A stretch of 64,000 nucleotides of DNA, from NCBI GenBank assembly GCA_017524525.1, contig JAFXVM010000005.1, positions 48,383 to 112,382 of the forward strand. Reading direction: 5' to 3'. Numbering within the stretch: the first letter of the stretch is position 1; each line of letters begins with the position of its first letter. The translations under genes and the position numbers were made by a program. The notes under the pieces were generated by a model. The model was not told the DNA's origin and ran no database searches. It saw only the letters and a program-made list of their open reading frames with translations. Shown piece by piece: positions 1-7,500 of the stretch. This DNA comes from Alphaproteobacteria bacterium. GTDB taxonomy: Bacteria > Pseudomonadota > Alphaproteobacteria > Rs-D84.

Positions 1-475
1 ACGCGCATTACCACCTGAATCACCTGTGGCAAAAATCATGGCTCGTGGGGAATTGGTGCCTGATGAAGATTTGTTTAAAATTATCGGTGCAGACATTCAA
101 AAAGTCGCCAATAACGATATGATTGTTGACGGTTTTCCACGTACTATCGGTCAAGCACAATGGTTGGTTAAACAATATGCTGCAAAATACAATATTCATG
201 TTATTTATTTGACCGTTCCAAAACAAATTATGTTGGACCGTATTCAAAACCGCATCAAAGAAAATATGGCTAATGGTGGTACAGCACGCGCGGACGATTT
301 AGATGTCAAAGTTGTAGAACGCCGCATTAACAATTTCTTTTCCGTGACAGGTCCTGCAATCGAATGGTTACGCACCGCACCAGGAATTAAATTTTCTGAA
401 GTAGACGTCAGCGAATTCGAATTCGAAAAAAATTATGCAAAAGTATGTAATGCATTACAAACCAGACAAAAATAA
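1..475 (+). CDS. adk: adenylate kinase, 3' part (5' end outside window)
   Basis: Converts AMP and ATP into two ADP in the cytoplasm. The frame is open from base 2, so the gene is cut by the window edge and about 157 residues are visible. Family motifs seen are an IM..GELVPDE stretch, the DGFPRT segment that belongs to the NMP-binding core, and a RADD motif after the lid. The lid is very short: only about a dozen residues lie between the RIQNRIKE helix and RADD, so this is the short-lid form with no zinc or beta-lid insertion. The P-loop would lie upstream of the window. A terminator hairpin follows directly. Confidence 0.93.
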   Translation, partial: RALPPESPVAKIMARGELVPDEDLFKIIGADIQKVANNDMIVDGFPRTIGQAQWLVKQYAAKYNIHVIYLTVPKQIMLDRIQNRIKENMANGGTARADDLDVKVVERRINNFFSVTGPAIEWLRTAPGIKFSEVDVSEFEFEKNYAKVCNALQTRQK

Positions 476-504
476 AAAAATCGCCAAACGGCGATTTTTT
501 TATT
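474..504 (+). terminator. intrinsic terminator after adk
   Basis: Stem TCGCC/GGCGA (481-485 with 490-494), loop AAAC, flanked by an A-run and a T-run. The A/T flanks pair too, so it could also stop transcription arriving from corA on the other strand. Confidence 0.85.
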
Positions 505-605
505 TTGTTATACCTCTAGCATACCCCAGACAATACATACCTGCACCCACAAATGCCAAACCAGCGACAATACTCCATGACTTAAACACAAATTATCAAG
601 AAAAT

Positions 606-1490
606 TCAAAACACACGACGACGGGCCAGGGTATATAAACCATACCCCGTCAGCAATATCATAATAGATATAAATATCACCAACGCAGTGTGTGCATAAC
701 CAGCATACGGCAATTCTACATTCATACCGTAATAGCCCACAATAACACTGGGGACCATCAAAATAATATTCCATATAGTCAAACGATTAATGTAAGTATT
801 AGAATCTATATTAATCACACTTTCAAATGTTTCCTTGATAGATTTTAACATCTTGCTATAACTGGTCACAACTTCAACAGCCTGATTAAATTCAATACGT
901 GCATCTTCTGCTAATTCTTGATTATCTTCGTCCTTTACAAAATCGCGCATTTTATCAATTTTGTCCATTACAGTTAAATTGCCTTTTAGTGATGCCATAT
1001 ATAAAGTATAAGCATTTTCTACTTCCAATAACTGCATTAATTCTTGTTTACGAATGCGTTCTTGCAAAGTTTTTTTAGAAGCAACAACTTTCTTGTTCAA
1101 TTCTTTAAGTGCGCGCAAATAAGATTCAGCAATATAGTAAATAACATTCAAAATAAAAGTTTCACGCGACACCATTTCATCGTCTTTGATTTTATCCAAC
1201 AAATCGCATCTTTTGCGACATACCGTAATAACATGCTTATTCGAATAAATGATAGACAACGGTTCTGTATGCCAAGTTGTGTCCATTTCACGATTAGCAA
1301 TAGGAAAACGCACAATTATAACCTTGTAATCATCTTCGATTTCAATACGCGGCTGTTCGTCCATATCCAAAATATCAAATATTGTATCTTCGTCTATTTT
1401 ATATTCAGTCAACAAGCGTTCAAAATCTTCATGATCTGGGTTTCCAACATTAACCCACGAGAATGTTTTTAATTTTCTTGTATCAAACAT
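606..1490 (-). CDS. corA: CorA-family magnesium transporter
   Basis: 294-residue inner-membrane channel for Mg2+ (possibly Co2+/Ni2+). The long N-terminal cytoplasmic domain is rich in acidic and coiled-coil helices. Two membrane helices lie at the extreme C terminus, with the diagnostic YGMN motif at about residues 254-257 ending the first one, and a short basic tail LARRRVF. Length is normal for the family. The ATG has a good ribosome site (AAAAGGAG about 9 bases upstream). It is a single gene facing adk; it ends about 100 bp from the adk terminator, and those 100 bp hold nothing else. Confidence 0.93.
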   Translation of the reverse strand: MFDTRKLKTFSWVNVGNPDHEDFERLLTEYKIDEDTIFDILDMDEQPRIEIEDDYKVIIVRFPIANREMDTTWHTEPLSIIYSNKHVITVCRKRCDLLDKIKDDEMVSRETFILNVIYYIAESYLRALKELNKKVVASKKTLQERIRKQELMQLLEVENAYTLYMASLKGNLTVMDKIDKMRDFVKDEDNQELAEDARIEFNQAVEVVTSYSKMLKSIKETFESVINIDSNTYINRLTIWNIILMVPSVIVGYYGMNVELPYAGYAHTALVIFISIMILLTGYGLYTLARRRVF

Positions 1491-1661
1491 AATACATTCT
1501 CCTTTTGTTAAAAGCTTATCTTTTGCAAAGGAATTCTATCATAAACAGCTTAAAAATCAACTTTTTTCAAAAGGCTATTTGATATATATTTTTTGCTTGC
1601 ACGAATCGGTGAAATATTACTAGAGTATGCGCATACAGAAAGAAACCAAAGGAAGGATTAA

Positions 1662-2036
1662 ATGATAGTTGGAATTGGAATCGATTTAGTCGAAAGCGAC
1701 AGATTCTTGGACTGGTCTGCTTTCAAAAAACAACGCATTTTCACAAAAAAAGAATTAGAATATGCAAATGACGATAACGCGCGCAGCGAAAAACATCTCG
1801 CTAATTTTTGGGCTGCCCGTGAAGCCGCATTAAAAGCACTTGGCACAGGTTTTGGCGAAGACATATCTTTTTCTGACATATCTGTTTCCCACGACGATAA
1901 CGGTCGCCCTGAATTAATAATCGCAGGTGGTGCAAAAACATTATTAAAAGAATTAGCAGGTCCAGACGCACGGGTTTTATTGTCTATCACAGACCAGGCG
2001 GATTATTCTGCTGCTGTCGTTGTAATTGAAAAATAA
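1662..2036 (+). CDS. acpS: holo-[acyl-carrier-protein] synthase
   Basis: Transfers 4'-phosphopantetheine from CoA to apo-ACP, needed for fatty acid and lipid A synthesis. 124 residues, the usual size. The start GIGIDLVE carries the metal-binding Asp (D8), and FWAAREAALKALGTG carries the second acidic ligand (Glu near residue 57) and the conserved Lys. The ATG follows AAGGAAGG at 1649-1656. It stands alone rather than next to rnc/lepB, which lie at about 45 kb in this window. A GAATC (GANTC) site lies in the upstream region at 1603-1607. Confidence 0.95.
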   Translation: MIVGIGIDLVESDRFLDWSAFKKQRIFTKKELEYANDDNARSEKHLANFWAAREAALKALGTGFGEDISFSDISVSHDDNGRPELIIAGGAKTLLKELAGPDARVLLSITDQADYSAAVVVIEK

Positions 2037-2047
2037 AACAAAATTAT

Positions 2048-2080
2048 TAAAAAAAACCGCCATAATGGCGGTTTTTTTTA
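2048..2080. terminator. bidirectional terminator between acpS and the acidic protein gene
   Basis: Stem CCGCC/GGCGG (2057-2061 with 2067-2071), extended by A-T pairs, with an A-run before and a T-run after. It serves both converging genes; the stop codon of the minus-strand gene lies in its edge. Confidence 0.85.
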
Positions 2081-4390
2081 TTCTTCGTATTCCATATTTG
2101 CTTGTTCTGCCTGATATTGAGCTTCTTCTTCATCGTATTCAAGACTATCAGGATCTATCATCATATCTTCTTCTGGATTTTGATACACTGTATCGTCTTG
2201 ATATTCTTCTTGATATTCGTTTGCAACATCGGCATCTTCTGGCATTTCGACAAAATCAACTTCATCTTCTGTTTGTTCTGTTTCTTCTGTCAAATTTCCT
2301 ATATCTTTGCCAGCAGGTTCATACACAGGTTTTCTAGCCAAGATTTCTTCTTCGGTCAAACCTGTTTCTTCTTCGTCTGTCATCATCCCAGACGTTGTCA
2401 AATGCGCTGGCACTGCATCTTCTACCACCGGAACAACATCTTCTTCCATTTCTTCAGGTTCTGCCGCTGGTTCTTCTATAACCGATTCAACTTCTTCTTG
2501 TTCTTCTTCTGCCGGTTTTTGTTCTGGCTCTTCATCCAAAAAGATTGTTTCTACCGGTTGTTCAGGTGTTTTCTCTGTTTTCTTAGCCTTTGGCTTCAGC
2601 ACAGAAGTCGTTTCAGTTGTTGCAGTCAAAGTAGGGTTGCTGGGTTCAACATTTCTTTGATACAGCCACAGTGTGAACACAGACAAAACAATTAACAAAA
2701 TCAACAATATATAATAAAGCAAACTTGGTTTGCGCCCTTTGTTTTCAACATAATCTACAGTTGTTTGTACACTTTGATTCATTGACGCCACAGGTGTATT
2801 AGATAATTGCGGAGACACAGGTCTTGGTCTTTGTGTTTCTTCCATTACAGGTTGCCGCACCATTGGCTCTTCTGTTTTTTGTTCAACAACAGTTTCTTCA
2901 ACTGATTCTTCCGTTTCCACGGGCGTAAACGATACAGGTTCCTGCAGTTGAGGCAACTCTTCTTCTGTTTCAACAATAGATTGAAGATTTATTTCTTGAT
3001 CTTGTTTTTCGCTGGGCAACGGAACATTTTCAACTGGCGTAATAATATCAACCACGTCTTTTTGCTTTGGCTGCTCTTCCGGTTCTTGTATTGGCTTCAT
3101 CATATCAATAACAGGTTTTGATTCTTCTGTGACAACTTTTTGTTCTTCTGTTTCCGAGACAGTTTCAACAGGTGTCATTGATTCCAACACTGGTTTGTTT
3201 TCAAGATTTTCATTTGACATTTGTTCTTCTCGTTCTGGTGGGACAAAATCTTCTTGTTCAGCATCATCAACAGGCGCTAAAACTTCTTCTTCTGTTGAAT
3301 CTGGCGTATCAAGTAAAACAGGCTTGAACGCAATTTTTTCGTCCATTATTTGTGGATCTTCGTCAAACAAAGGTTTGACTTCGGTATTTTCATCTTCTTC
3401 GTTTTCTTCTGTCTCGTTTTCTTCCGTTTTTGCATCAACTTCCAATTCTTTTGTTTCATCTTCTTCTTTGTCTTCTAACAAAGGTACCGAAATATTGCCT
3501 TCTTCGTCATCTGGTATTTGCAATTCTTCGTTTTCCTGTACAAATTCTTCTGTTTCTTCGGTGTCTTCTACCACAGGAACAACTTCTTTGTGTTCTGGTT
3601 TCACAGGCAAAGCCGTCACGTTATCTTTTTTATCTGCGGGCATGTTTTTTACCTTTTTTGTATTTTTATTTTCAAGAGGTTGACGATTTAATAAATCACT
3701 AGCCAATTCAGCATCCACAGTAGCAATCTCTAAACGTCGTTGAGCGGAATTTAAACGAGATTTTGCCCGATTTAATTTTTCGGTCACCGCTTCTATCTGA
3801 GATTCTATTTTTAAAATTTTCGAAGCCGATTGCTTAGTAGAAACTTTGCCTATTTCCTTTTTGGTTGCGACCAATTTTGCACGTAAAGTTTTTAATCGTT
3901 CTTGCAATCTTACGATAGTTTCTTTGGTTTTTACTATTGTCACATTAGTCTTTGCAATCATTTCATTTGCTGCATTTAAACGCACCACCGCACTATGCCG
4001 CGCAGCAGAATCACGTAATATTGCCAACTGATTTAAATTTTCTTCTAATGATTCCCCGGCATTATATGCGTTTATAAGATTATCATAAACACCCAACCCG
4101 GAATATTCGATGTCTAATTTTTGATATTTATTATCTTGCTTTGGTCGAATAGTTTCCAAATCAACCCCGTATTCACCAGATAAAATTTCATCCCATTTTT
4201 TATCACCATCAGGATTTATAACCAATAAAACATTAGGTTTTGATTCATTAATAGTGCTATCAAGTACAAAAATCAAATCATCAGCCGAATCATAAAAAGC
4301 CTTGATATCATTACCATCGATATCATAAGGGCGCATAATCAAAGTGCCATAATCTGTTTCTTGTTGAAAATCTTCTCTCTCTCCAATCAT
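2078..4390 (-). CDS. large acidic, coiled-coil, single-pass membrane protein
   Basis: I do not recognise the family. 770 residues from the chosen ATG at 4390, which has AGGGG about 7 bases upstream and lies just after the gcrA stop; a start 60 bases further upstream would overlap gcrA. The first ~130 residues look like a small folded domain. Residues ~135-230 are a Lys/Arg/Glu coiled coil. The next ~320 residues are very acidic and low-complexity. A single strong membrane helix (LLYYILLILLIVLSVFTLWL) lies at about 554-577, followed by ~190 more acidic residues that end in Tyr/Glu-rich sequence. There is no signal peptide, so the coiled coil is probably cytoplasmic and the C-terminal tail periplasmic. 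Being downstream of gcrA on the same strand suggests co-transcription. Confidence 0.8.
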   Translation of the reverse strand: MIGEREDFQQETDYGTLIMRPYDIDGNDIKAFYDSADDLIFVLDSTINESKPNVLLVINPDGDKKWDEILSGEYGVDLETIRPKQDNKYQKLDIEYSGLGVYDNLINAYNAGESLEENLNQLAILRDSAARHSAVVRLNAANEMIAKTNVTIVKTKETIVRLQERLKTLRAKLVATKKEIGKVSTKQSASKILKIESQIEAVTEKLNRAKSRLNSAQRRLEIATVDAELASDLLNRQPLENKNTKKVKNMPADKKDNVTALPVKPEHKEVVPVVEDTEETEEFVQENEELQIPDDEEGNISVPLLEDKEEDETKELEVDAKTEENETEENEEDENTEVKPLFDEDPQIMDEKIAFKPVLLDTPDSTEEEVLAPVDDAEQEDFVPPEREEQMSNENLENKPVLESMTPVETVSETEEQKVVTEESKPVIDMMKPIQEPEEQPKQKDVVDIITPVENVPLPSEKQDQEINLQSIVETEEELPQLQEPVSFTPVETEESVEETVVEQKTEEPMVRQPVMEETQRPRPVSPQLSNTPVASMNQSVQTTVDYVENKGRKPSLLYYILLILLIVLSVFTLWLYQRNVEPSNPTLTATTETTSVLKPKAKKTEKTPEQPVETIFLDEEPEQKPAEEEQEEVESVIEEPAAEPEEMEEDVVPVVEDAVPAHLTTSGMMTDEEETGLTEEEILARKPVYEPAGKDIGNLTEETEQTEDEVDFVEMPEDADVANEYQEEYQDDTVYQNPEEDMMIDPDSLEYDEEEAQYQAEQANMEYEE

Positions 4391-4407
4391 TGATTGCCCC
4401 TGTTTTT

Positions 4408-5007
4408 TTATTTTTTCTTTGGTGGAGTAAACTGATAAGCCTGACGACAATGTTCATAACAATATGGCTTTCCAGCAAATACCTGTTCTCCACAGAAATG
4501 GAAATTTTCAGAATCCGGGTCACCAATTGGCCAACGACACTGATTCGGTTTTAAATTAGCCATCTGCAAAGCATGTTGAATCAATAATTCATGCAACGCC
4601 ATATCTTTTTTAGTTTTCTTGGACGCAGTCTTAATAACTGGCGTTTCTTTTTTTGGCGCTTTAGACTGTGATACTTTGGTTGCAACCTTGGCTGTATCCT
4701 TAGACTTTTTGTCTTCTTTTTTTGCCACTTCTTTTTTTGTGCTTTTCTTTTCAACCTTGGCCACAGTTTTCTTTAAAACCACCGGTTTAGCAGGCTTTTT
4801 AACAGATGTTTTTATTTCTTTTTTCGGTTTTGCAACAGATTTTTTTTCTTCACCGCTTGCCTTGGCATTCCAGCCCAAACGATTCAGTTTACCAACAACG
4901 GCATTTTTGGACATCCCCAATTTTTTACCCATTTCAGCAGTTGATAACCCTTTGCCAATCAACGATTTTAATTTTTTCAGCATACCGCTGTCCCAGCCTT
5001 TGCTCAT
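4408..5007 (-). CDS. gcrA: GcrA-family cell-cycle regulator
   Basis: GcrA binds sigma-70 RNA polymerase and, in Caulobacter, activates promoters bearing GANTC sites methylated by CcrM. 199 residues. The N-terminal ~45 residues form the helix-turn-helix (STAEMGKKLGMSKNAVVGKL). Residues ~48-125 are a long Lys/Ala/Thr linker, longer than in the Caulobacter protein. The C-terminal sigma-interacting domain is plain: NQCRWPIGDP, FHFCGE, then PYCYEHCRQAY. The ATG is preceded by AAGGGA. A GAATC site sits at 5069-5073 in the 85-bp region shared with the divergent prepilin peptidase gene, which would permit self-regulation or control of the neighbour. This is the strongest marker of alphaproteobacterial origin in the window. 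Confidence 0.95.
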   Translation of the reverse strand: MSKGWDSGMLKKLKSLIGKGLSTAEMGKKLGMSKNAVVGKLNRLGWNAKASGEEKKSVAKPKKEIKTSVKKPAKPVVLKKTVAKVEKKSTKKEVAKKEDKKSKDTAKVATKVSQSKAPKKETPVIKTASKKTKKDMALHELLIQHALQMANLKPNQCRWPIGDPDSENFHFCGEQVFAGKPYCYEHCRQAYQFTPPKKK

Positions 5008-5032
5008 AATAAAAAATCCCTTGTTTTTATAC

Positions 5033-5062
5033 TTGTTTTTATATTCAATATAATTGTATCAT
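5033..5062 (+). promoter_or_regulatory. putative promoter of the prepilin peptidase operon
   Basis: TTGTTT (5033-5038), 18-base spacer, TATCAT (5057-5062). Another -10-like hexamer, TATAAT, lies at 5049-5054. It is in the short divergent region with gcrA, next to a GAATC site at 5069-5073. Confidence 0.4.
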
Positions 5063-5092
5063 AAAAACGAATCGAAAGGCAAGAGAGAAAAC

Positions 5093-5554
5093 ATGATTTA
5101 TTATATATTTTTTTCATTGGTCTTAATCGGCGCGATTTTTTGCGCCTATCGTATGGCAACAGCGGATTTTTCGCGAAGAATAATACCAGATGCATATCTG
5201 TTTCCATTCCTTTTTGCAGGATTATTAACTGCAACTTTCTTTCCATGGCCGATTACCATAGCTGATTCGGTTGTAGGCGGCGCAATGGGTTATTGCTTAG
5301 GTTTAATCGTTGGTTTTGTATTTGAACACATAAAAAAACACGAAAAATATCCCCCAATTGGACTTGGCGATATTAAATTACTGGGGGCAGGTGGCATATG
5401 GCTTGGCACTTTTGGGTTATCTATAGCAATGATTATTTCGTGCGTTTTGGCGTGTATCTGGCACATTGGCAAGAAAGACAAATATGTTCCATTTGCACCT
5501 TTCTTTTTGATTGGCGGATTTTTGTCTTTGCTTATAATCCAATTTTTGATATAA
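5093..5554 (+). CDS. prepilin peptidase (A24 family, TadV/CpaA type)
   Basis: Aspartic membrane protease that cleaves the leader of type IV pilin-like proteins. 153 residues from the ATG at 5093; a TTG 39 bases upstream is possible but would add a charged, non-conserved stretch. Both catalytic Asp motifs are visible: DFSRRIIPD near the N terminus and GLGDIKLLGAGG in the middle. About five hydrophobic helices. The N-methylase domain of classical PilD is absent, as in the Tad/Cpa type. It is the first gene of an apparent operon with three exported proteins; no pilin, ATPase or secretin gene is in the window, so its substrate is unknown. Confidence 0.85.
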   Translation: MIYYIFFSLVLIGAIFCAYRMATADFSRRIIPDAYLFPFLFAGLLTATFFPWPITIADSVVGGAMGYCLGLIVGFVFEHIKKHEKYPPIGLGDIKLLGAGGIWLGTFGLSIAMIISCVLACIWHIGKKDKYVPFAPFFLIGGFLSLLIIQFLI

Positions 5555-5570
5555 TGAGAAAATAGAAAGG

Positions 5571-6470
5571 ATGAAAAAGAGAGTATTTAAATTTTTATTA
5601 ATCTCTGTTTTCTGCGGTTTTTACGCATTTGTTGCGACCGCTGCTACATCGTTATTTTCTGATTACGGACAAATTCAAAACGTTCAAAATTATTCCAGCA
5701 ATCCATTTTGGTCACCTAATTCCCCGTATAATCAGCGGTTACCACAACCTGTATATGTTCAAGGCGCAGATTTAAATACGGATGATTGTGTCAAGGTTGT
5801 TCAGCCATTGGTTGCGGTTCAATGCGCTGCACGCGATAATTGTAAAAACACAACGTTGGCTGATATTCGTCCAGTAATAATGGTCCAATTATCTAATCTG
5901 CCGGGGCATAATTACGTATCGGCATGTTCAGGTTTTATTGACGGTATATTTGATTCATATGTTGCCCAATATGGAAACAGTATACCGAATCGTCAGATAG
6001 CATTTCCAGATGCAACCGTTCCAAATCCAACTGTGAACAATGTGCCAATGCCAACAGCAAATGCACCATCGCCTACACCGCAAATACAAAACCCCTATAA
6101 ACAAACCACGCCCCAATGGCAACAAGAGATGGATGAACGAAGTAGGGAACTTGAAGAATTACAAAGGGAAAATAGCGCGGGCAACAATGAATTGTCCGCG
6201 ACTGCTTTTCCTAAGACCTATGATGATTTATCATTCAGCGCCAAAATGGGCTTACTCCAAGATAGTTATGAACCATATAAAGATTTAGATGCCTATGTAG
6301 AATTAGGAGACGTTTTAAGCGAAGACGAATATTGTTCTTCCCACATTAACGCACAAGGTTGCGAAAAATATAAAGCCCGCGTAGAACAAGCAAAAACAGA
6401 CACAAGCAAGCCTGCCGAAGAATCTAAGCCAGATTCATCAACTTCGAAAAGGAAAGTTTTCAAAATATGA
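5571..6470 (+). CDS. exported protein, unknown function
   Basis: 299 residues with a signal peptide (MKKR, then a hydrophobic core, likely cut after FVATA at about residue 24). The mature part has a Cys-containing segment at ~62-125 (DDCVKVV, VQCAARDNCKN, SACSGFID), a Pro/Thr/Asn-rich linker (~145-180), a charged helix rich in Glu and Arg, and a last part with two more Cys (EYCSSH, GCEKYKAR). No family recognised. It starts 16 bases after the prepilin peptidase gene and overlaps the next gene by 4 bases (ATGA), which indicates one transcript and probable translational coupling. Confidence 0.8.
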   Translation: MKKRVFKFLLISVFCGFYAFVATAATSLFSDYGQIQNVQNYSSNPFWSPNSPYNQRLPQPVYVQGADLNTDDCVKVVQPLVAVQCAARDNCKNTTLADIRPVIMVQLSNLPGHNYVSACSGFIDGIFDSYVAQYGNSIPNRQIAFPDATVPNPTVNNVPMPTANAPSPTPQIQNPYKQTTPQWQQEMDERSRELEELQRENSAGNNELSATAFPKTYDDLSFSAKMGLLQDSYEPYKDLDAYVELGDVLSEDEYCSSHINAQGCEKYKARVEQAKTDTSKPAEESKPDSSTSKRKVFKI

Positions 6471-7480
6471 AAAAAATATTATTCTTTTTTTGCGCTCTAT
6501 TAATATCGACAGCTCATGCCGATGTACTTGATGATTGTTTAAACAAAATTGTAAAACAAGACAAGATATGGCAAGATATATTGTTTAATAAAAGCAATGG
6601 TATTTTTGGGTTTCTTGGCGACAACGATGAAATGAAAGACGAAGATGTTCAAAATAACAAGGCTAAAATATACAATCTATTGGCAAAAGATATTGAAGCC
6701 ATCTGTTCCGACAAAGTTGTACAAATTGCAAAAATAAGCGGAAGAAGAGAAATTCCTTTTACCTACAACAACCAGGAATACGCTTTTGATTTTGACATCT
6801 CGCGGGTATTTGATTACACAGACAATATAAGAACGGGTATTTTGGTCATAAACAAACGTAATTTGTCGCCTGGCAACGTCTTACAATTATCAAGCATTAC
6901 AAAAAAACAAAAATTCTTTTCTGACGCGTGTTCTGATTGGAATATTTGGGACAATCTTGACGATGATGCTGCCATTAATGTTGCAGGTCAGGCTGTATTT
7001 AACGAATTTGGTGGTTCTAAAAATGAATTCTTTCTTGATTTTGCCGAAGGCGACAATAGACGCGCCTTCCCAGGGCTTGTATTAATGGATGAAACAGGTT
7101 CTACAAAAGAACATATCGTCACTTATCTTAATCCAAGTGTTGCTATGAAAAAAACTCAACAATTTGCTGAGAAATTGAAAGGTAGCACTTGTTCAAACCA
7201 AGGGCTAGCGGTATATCTGGTTGCGCTAAATGTAAAAAAAGATACCACAAGTGGGGCAAAAGATGGTTGGGCCATAGGTCTTGCTTCTGGTGGTGCAGCT
7301 GGTGCAGCAACCGCAGGTGTCGCACTTTGGGCAGGTGCGGCAGCAACCGCCACAGTCCCAGTAGTAGGTTGGATTACAGCAGGTGTTCTGGCCACTGCTG
7401 CTACTGTTGTGACACTGGTGCCAGCAACTATAGAGAAAATTAATCAAGTTATGATATTAGATGGACCTTATATTTTATAA
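6467..7480 (+). CDS. exported protein with C-terminal Gly/Ala-rich hydrophobic region
   Basis: 337 residues, unknown family. Signal peptide MKKILFFFCALLISTAHA, with a probable cleavage after residue 18. The central part is mixed alpha/beta with isolated Cys (DDCLNK, AICSDK, DACSDW, STCSNQ). From about residue 263 to 325 there is a long run of small hydrophobic residues (LASGGAAGAATAGVALWAG and onward), like membrane-inserting hairpins seen in secreted or envelope-inserting proteins. The exported protein at 29866-31533 has a similar small-residue region. Start codon overlaps the preceding stop (ATGA). Confidence 0.8.
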   Translation: MKKILFFFCALLISTAHADVLDDCLNKIVKQDKIWQDILFNKSNGIFGFLGDNDEMKDEDVQNNKAKIYNLLAKDIEAICSDKVVQIAKISGRREIPFTYNNQEYAFDFDISRVFDYTDNIRTGILVINKRNLSPGNVLQLSSITKKQKFFSDACSDWNIWDNLDDDAAINVAGQAVFNEFGGSKNEFFLDFAEGDNRRAFPGLVLMDETGSTKEHIVTYLNPSVAMKKTQQFAEKLKGSTCSNQGLAVYLVALNVKKDTTSGAKDGWAIGLASGGAAGAATAGVALWAGAAATATVPVVGWITAGVLATAATVVTLVPATIEKINQVMILDGPYIL

Positions 7481-7500
7481 AAACCAGTGAGGATGCGTTT

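Noticed and set aside
2307..2660. Long open frames opposite the acidic protein gene
   Set aside because: Ser/Thr/Phe-rich shadows of Glu-rich codons; no start site and no protein-like pattern.
7143..7447. Open frames antisense to the Gly/Ala-rich region of the exported protein
   Set aside because: Frame shadows of repetitive codons; no ribosome site.
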